Source of the DNA: Deinococcales bacterium
GTDB taxonomy: Bacteria > Deinococcota > Deinococci > Deinococcales > Deinococcaceae
Assembly: GCA_025359705.1 (NCBI GenBank)
Contig: JANYFS010000205.1
Location: 1 to 7,741 of the forward strand
Direction: 5' to 3'
DNA length: 7,741 nt
Below the pieces are notes generated by a model. The model saw only the letters and a list, made by a program, of their open reading frames with translations. It ran no database searches and was not told the DNA's origin. A program made the translations under genes and the position numbers. Positions 5,324 through 7,741 of this stretch are shown here, piece by piece (the stretch's first letter is position 1; each line of letters opens with the position of its first letter).

Positions 5324-5394
5324 AGCTCGAGCGCTGGGCGCATTGCGGTCTCCAAAACCACTTCTGTTAGGTTCGATCCCTAATCGGGCTGCCA
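5324..5394 (+). tRNA. tRNA-Trp(CCA)-like gene with shortened D-arm (possible pseudogene)
   Basis: The 3' two thirds are a good tRNA. The anticodon stem is GCGGT (5345-5349) with ACCAC (5357-5361) and has one C/A mismatch. The loop CTCCAAA has anticodon CCA (5352-5354). The T-arm is TTAGG, TTCGATC, CCTAA (5367-5383). The acceptor strand TCGGGCT is followed by G73 and an encoded CCA end at 5392-5394. The only 5' strand that pairs fully with this acceptor is AGCTCGA (5324-5330), seven pairs with one G-U. That leaves only 14 bases, GCGCTGGGCGCATT, for positions 8-26 where about 19 are normal. The alternative 5' end, AGCGGTTAT..., gives a more normal D region but only three acceptor pairs. Either the gene is a tRNA with a reduced D-arm, or its 5' half is damaged. 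Confidence 0.6.
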
Positions 5395-5402
5395 TTTATA
5401 TT

Positions 5403-5477
5403 GGTCTCGTCGTTCAGTGGCAAGGACATCTGACTTTCTATCAGCCAACAGGGGTTCGAGTCCCCTCGAGATCACCA
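5403..5477 (+). tRNA. tRNA-Glu(TTC)-like gene
   Basis: It has a full cloverleaf. The acceptor is GGTCTCG (5403-5409) with CGAGATC (5467-5473), seven pairs including one G-U. The D-stem is GTT with GAC and the D-loop contains GG. The anticodon stem is TCTGA with TCAGC (outermost pair T/C mismatched). The loop is CTTTCTA with anticodon TTC (5436-5438). The variable loop is CAAC and the T-arm AGGGG, TTCGAGT, CCCCT. A73 is followed by an encoded CCA. The T-arm and variable loop match bacterial tRNA-Glu. An odd point is T at position 37, where a purine is almost universal, and the anticodon stem is weak. It lies 8 bases after the Trp-like gene, so the two are likely co-transcribed. Confidence 0.75.
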
Positions 5478-5488
5478 CCATTACTTTT

Positions 5489-5518
5489 GGGTTCATGATT
5501 ATTCAGGTGAACCTTTTT
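5489..5518 (+). terminator. Intrinsic terminator after the tRNA-like pair
   Basis: GGTTCA (5490-5495) pairs with TGAACC (5508-5513) and is followed by five T (5514-5518). The T run overlaps the stop codon of the convergent HNH gene. The stem is short and only moderately stable. Confidence 0.6.
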
Positions 5519-6143
5519 ACTTTTTCCACTCGATATGACCATTGATATTGTGACCATCAAAAACCGATAGAATATCCTCACAAAATTTGATCAATTCAAG
5601 GTTTTGGTCTTTTTTTGCTAATTCATAGAGGCGAATAAACATTTTCTTGCCTGTTTCGGTTTGTCCGCTATTTTTCTTCATAAAATTATGCTTACTGCAT
5701 AGCACTTGCCCATTCTCAACCACAGCCAAACCACCAAAATCTTTAGCTTTAATGTGATCCACGTGAAGTACGGCCCCGCTCTCGACCCCTGCCCCACAGA
5801 CCACACATTTATAACCGTCTCTCTCTAAAATAAATTTTTTCTGAGCATCCGTAAAATCTTCCAGTTTTCTTTCGGTAACTTGTGTTGGGTCGTAACGGTA
5901 AACCCCTGTCGCCACCTTAATCAAAAATCCCCTTTGGTGAAGTTTACGTATTGCTCGATCAGGGTCTCTTAGCGTTTTTCCTGTTCTTTCTTGATAGGTT
6001 TTTACAACCCAATCGACTGCCTTTTGAGTAGGAATGTCTTGGTCGGGATTATTCGCAAAATATTGTTTAACCATTCCTTCTTGAGAAATCGACTTATCAT
6101 TTTCAGTTGAAGGATCTTCGTTGGGCGGGTTTTTATTAGGCAT
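5517..6143 (-). CDS. Winged-helix plus HNH endonuclease, probable type II restriction enzyme
   Basis: The 208-residue product starts at ATG 6143, with AGAGG six bases upstream. An acidic, polar N-terminal tail is followed by a probable winged-helix DNA-binding segment (about 22-85: Q-E-G-M-V-K-Q-Y-F ... R-A-I-R-K-L-H-Q-R-G-F-L-I-K-V ... G-V-Y-R-Y). Then comes a C-terminal HNH nuclease: C113-V-V-C116, H127-V-D129-H130-I, N144, and L-C149-S-K-H152-N. That is, a zinc-binding C-x2-C...C-x2-H set around the catalytic D-H, N and H. Its start overlaps the methyltransferase stop by 8 bp, so the pair is almost surely a restriction-modification unit that cuts unmethylated DNA at the shared site. The recognition sequence cannot be read from the protein. 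The gene is AT-rich and has no CTCGAG, unlike every other complete gene here, which suggests recent arrival. Confidence 0.82.
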   Translation of the reverse strand: MPNKNPPNEDPSTENDKSISQEGMVKQYFANNPDQDIPTQKAVDWVVKTYQERTGKTLRDPDRAIRKLHQRGFLIKVATGVYRYDPTQVTERKLEDFTDAQKKFILERDGYKCVVCGAGVESGAVLHVDHIKAKDFGGLAVVENGQVLCSKHNFMKKNSGQTETGKKMFIRLYELAKKDQNLELIKFCEDILSVFDGHNINGHIEWKK

Positions 6144-7158
6144 TTTGAACCTCTGGTACGTTTTGATTTTGGCTCAAGAGCATTTGATTCATACCCAAAC
6201 AGGCCACTAAATTTTTGGCAACCGCTCGAGCCACGGGTACCGCAATCGAGTTTCCAAATTGGCGGTACATTTGGGTTCTCGAGACGGGGATTTTGAAATT
6301 GGGATCAAAGCCCATAATCGCTTTACATTCATTTTCACTGAGCAGTCTTAAGCCCGTTTTACCATCTCGCACAAAGGTTCCCGTCAGCCTTTGAATTTTA
6401 TGATAGGTTGCTACCAAGGTTTTAACCTGCACCCTCGAGCTGGGATCTATGATTTCGGGTCTGCCGTCATCAAGTTTATAGATATAAGTTTTTTGAAGAT
6501 GCTCGGAGATTTCATAACCCTCGAGGTGGGTTTCTACATATTTCCCAATATATGCTTTTTCCTTGTGAGGTTTAGGAAATTCAAATGCTGGAATATGTGG
6601 GTATTCGCTCGAGGAAATGCCCACAATAAAGATGCGTTTGCGGAATTGGGGTACGCCATAATTGGCAGCATCCAAAACCTTCCAAAAAATGTGATAACCC
6701 AAATTTTCGGGATCGGCAAGTAAATATTGACCATTCACCGAACATGCCAAGGTATTGATAATGGTGCTTAGAGTTCGGCCTCCATCATGGCTAACCAAGC
6801 CCTCTACATTTTCCAAAATAAAGGCTTTAGGTTGCTTATGCTTGACAATCCGCACCACATCATAAAAAAGTGTGCCTTGGGTGGGGTGTTCAAAGCCTTC
6901 GCGTTTACCAATGGTGCTAAAGGGTTGGCAGGGGAAGCCTGCGGTTAATAGATCAAAGTCTGGAATTGATTCTTCGGGGATTTGGGTAATGTCGCCAGCG
7001 GGTAATTCTTGAAAGTTGGCGAAGTAGGTTTGCTGAGAATATTTGTCCCACTCGGAAGAAAACACACAACGCCCGCCTGCACCCTCGAGGGCCAAACGAA
7101 AACCGCCAATGCCTGCGAATAGGTCGGCAAACGTAAATTGGGGATTTAAAGTGGTCAC
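6136..7158 (-). CDS. DNA (cytosine-5)-methyltransferase of a type II system
   Basis: All key C5-methyltransferase motifs are in order across 340 residues: motif I F-A-D-L-F-A-G-I-G-G (10-19, AdoMet binding), motif IV G-F-P-C-Q-P-F-S with catalytic Cys77, motif VI E-N-V (116-118), motif VIII Q-F-R-K-R (171-175) and motif X G-N-S-I-A-V-P-V (from 302). The target-recognition region lies between about 181 and 285 and is short, in keeping with a single-specificity enzyme. The start is GTG 7158, since no in-frame ATG lies upstream and motif I begins only nine residues in, as is usual. There is no clear ribosome site. A two-codon frame ATG-TTG-TGA (7163-7155) overlaps the GTG. The gene carries six CTCGAG sites, while its partner nuclease has none. 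It protects host DNA at the HNH enzyme's site. A good promoter lies at 7206-7234. Confidence 0.92.
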   Translation of the reverse strand: MTTLNPQFTFADLFAGIGGFRLALEGAGGRCVFSSEWDKYSQQTYFANFQELPAGDITQIPEESIPDFDLLTAGFPCQPFSTIGKREGFEHPTQGTLFYDVVRIVKHKQPKAFILENVEGLVSHDGGRTLSTIINTLACSVNGQYLLADPENLGYHIFWKVLDAANYGVPQFRKRIFIVGISSSEYPHIPAFEFPKPHKEKAYIGKYVETHLEGYEISEHLQKTYIYKLDDGRPEIIDPSSRVQVKTLVATYHKIQRLTGTFVRDGKTGLRLLSENECKAIMGFDPNFKIPVSRTQMYRQFGNSIAVPVARAVAKNLVACLGMNQMLLSQNQNVPEVQNA

Positions 7159-7205
7159 AACATAAGACCAAATTGGGAAAAATTCTTTCTGAAACGCATG
7201 TTTTT

Positions 7206-7234
7206 ATTTTAGAGGTTTGCGCCGCACAGGTCAA
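7206..7234 (-). promoter_or_regulatory. Near-consensus promoter of the restriction-modification operon
   Basis: On the minus strand TTGACC (7229-7234), a 17-base spacer and TAAAAT (7206-7211), each five of six to consensus. The predicted start is near 7199, leaving a leader of about 40 bases before GTG 7158. It begins just after the stop of the upstream hydrolase gene, so the operon need not depend on that gene's transcript. Confidence 0.7.
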
Positions 7235-7236
7235 AC

Positions 7237-7741
7237 TTAGCTTTTGGACAACTTCTTTTGCCAATAGCGCTGCAAACCCTGCAAACTCATCCATAGGGGA
7301 GCATTCATTTGGTAGCGATCCACCAATTCGGTTCCGCCTTCGAGGTACAGGTTAGATTCGACCCGATCCCGAAAATAGGTGTACAAATCTTCGCCCTGCA
7401 AACCTTTTTCCATGCCCGCTCGAGCCACTTTAAAATCCCCCTCGAGGTTACGGCGAAAATCTTTGAGGTGTTGCGCTACATCACTGTAAGCTCCATAATG
7501 CGTCAGGTACAGGGTTTTGGCCTGTATCCGCTCCAGGGTATCCAAACTGCTGCGCCACGCCTCGAGGTCGATGTCGGGCGGTGGGGTGGGCGCTCGAGCG
7601 GATTGGGCGGGGATCATGCGGATGCCTGCCACATCACCGCAAAAAAGGGCATCGCCACATTTCCAAGCCAAGTGATGAATGGCGTGACCGGGGGTATAAA
7701 ACGCCTCCAGCTCGAGGTTTGCAATGCTCACGGTTTCGGCG
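7237..7741 (-). CDS. Metallo-beta-lactamase-fold hydrolase, C-terminal part (5' end outside window)
   Basis: The frame is open from the window edge (A-E-T-V-S-I-A-N-L) to TAA at 7237-7239, about 167 residues. GTG 7731 is internal. Visible metal-ligand motifs of the fold are T-P-G-H-A-I-H-H-L (the third His motif), L-F-C-G-D-V-A-G (the bridging Asp) and L-Y-L-T-H-Y-G (the last His). The first motif, H-x-H-x-D-H, would lie outside the window. The P-T-P-P-P-D-I-D insertion after the Asp and the long helical C-terminal extension of about 80 residues are like bacterial MBL-fold proteins annotated only as hydrolases. They are not the glyoxalase II or drug-lactamase type as far as can be seen. The substrate is unknown. 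No terminator separates it clearly from the methyltransferase gene 78 bp downstream. Five CTCGAG sites mark it as resident. Confidence 0.82.
   Translation of the reverse strand, partial: AETVSIANLELEAFYTPGHAIHHLAWKCGDALFCGDVAGIRMIPAQSARAPTPPPDIDLEAWRSSLDTLERIQAKTLYLTHYGAYSDVAQHLKDFRRNLEGDFKVARAGMEKGLQGEDLYTYFRDRVESNLYLEGGTELVDRYQMNAPLWMSLQGLQRYWQKKLSKS

Larger units (their letters stand above)
35..7712. repeat. Dispersed highly iterated palindrome CTCGAG (~55 copies)
   Basis: My count by eye is about 55 copies of CTCGAG between 35 and 7712, about one per 140 bp, where about 2 are expected for a random 6-mer in this length. Copies fall in all three codon phases (Leu-Glu, x-Arg-x, x-Ser-Ser/Arg), in genes on both strands, in spacers and in tRNA stems. 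They are absent from 536-944 and from the HNH gene. This resembles in kind the HIP1 palindrome of cyanobacteria. Confidence 0.9.

Noticed and set aside
5474..5520. tRNA 3' end as an attachment site
   Set aside because: I found no second copy of the tRNA-Glu-like 3' end in the window and no integrase gene.
6136..7158. Idea that the methyltransferase targets CTCGAG and so explains the signature
   Set aside because: Restriction targets are normally avoided, not enriched. The specificity region cannot be read by eye, and the signature is much older and wider than this operon. It was kept only as something methylation data could settle.
1..7741. CRISPR array, insertion sequence, riboswitch
   Set aside because: There is no regularly spaced repeat array and no transposase or terminal inverted repeats. 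I saw no recognisable riboswitch core. The dispersed CTCGAG is too short and irregular to be an array.

Overview
The window is bacterial chromosome carrying ordinary metabolic and envelope genes plus one lower-GC, acquired-looking restriction-modification block. Three things point to a Gram-negative-type envelope and, tentatively, to the Deinococcota (Meiothermus-like): an amylosucrase C-terminus, two secreted spore-coat-U (SCPU) domain proteins, and a very strong genome-style signature, the palindrome CTCGAG. I count about 55 copies by eye in 7.7 kb, where about 2 are expected by chance. The phylum is an inference and cannot be proved from this window.

Layout, left to right. (1) 2-535 (+) is the 3' end of an amylosucrase-like GH13 gene. 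(2) 536-944 has no gene. It holds a degenerate tandem duplication of about 178 bp and ends in a strong two-way terminator shared with the convergent SCPU gene. (3) 945-1550 (-) and 1894-2481 (-) are paralogous SCPU proteins with signal peptides. The 343-bp gap between them holds three pairs of 11-bp direct repeats with core CGTAA, which look like binding sites for an OmpR/PhoB-type regulator, and the terminator of the upstream copy. (4) 2531-3463 (-) is a LysR-type regulator. It is divergent from a three-gene operon (+, 3572-5078) in which all three genes encode GNAT acetyltransferases joined by ATGA stop-start overlaps. The divergent gap contains a clean LysR-type box, GTAT-N11-ATAC, centred near -65 of the predicted operon promoter and lying on the likely lysR -10. 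(5) 5324-5477 (+) holds two tRNA-like genes with encoded CCA ends: a Trp(CCA)-like gene with an abnormally short D-arm region and a Glu(TTC)-like gene with T at position 37. A terminator follows. (6) 5517-7158 (-) is a two-gene restriction-modification operon: a C5-cytosine methyltransferase, then a winged-helix/HNH endonuclease whose gene overlaps it by 8 bp. A near-consensus promoter precedes it. The endonuclease gene has no CTCGAG. (7) 7237-7741 (-) is the C-terminal part of a metallo-beta-lactamase-fold hydrolase.

How the genes work together: LysR probably senses a small molecule and controls both itself and the acetyltransferase trio, which plausibly modifies or detoxifies amines, amino-acid analogues or antibiotics. 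The SCPU pair is a secreted or surface module whose control probably involves the tandem-repeat sites. The methyltransferase and HNH protein form a self-contained defence unit lodged next to odd tRNA genes. I found no CRISPR array, insertion sequence or integrase.
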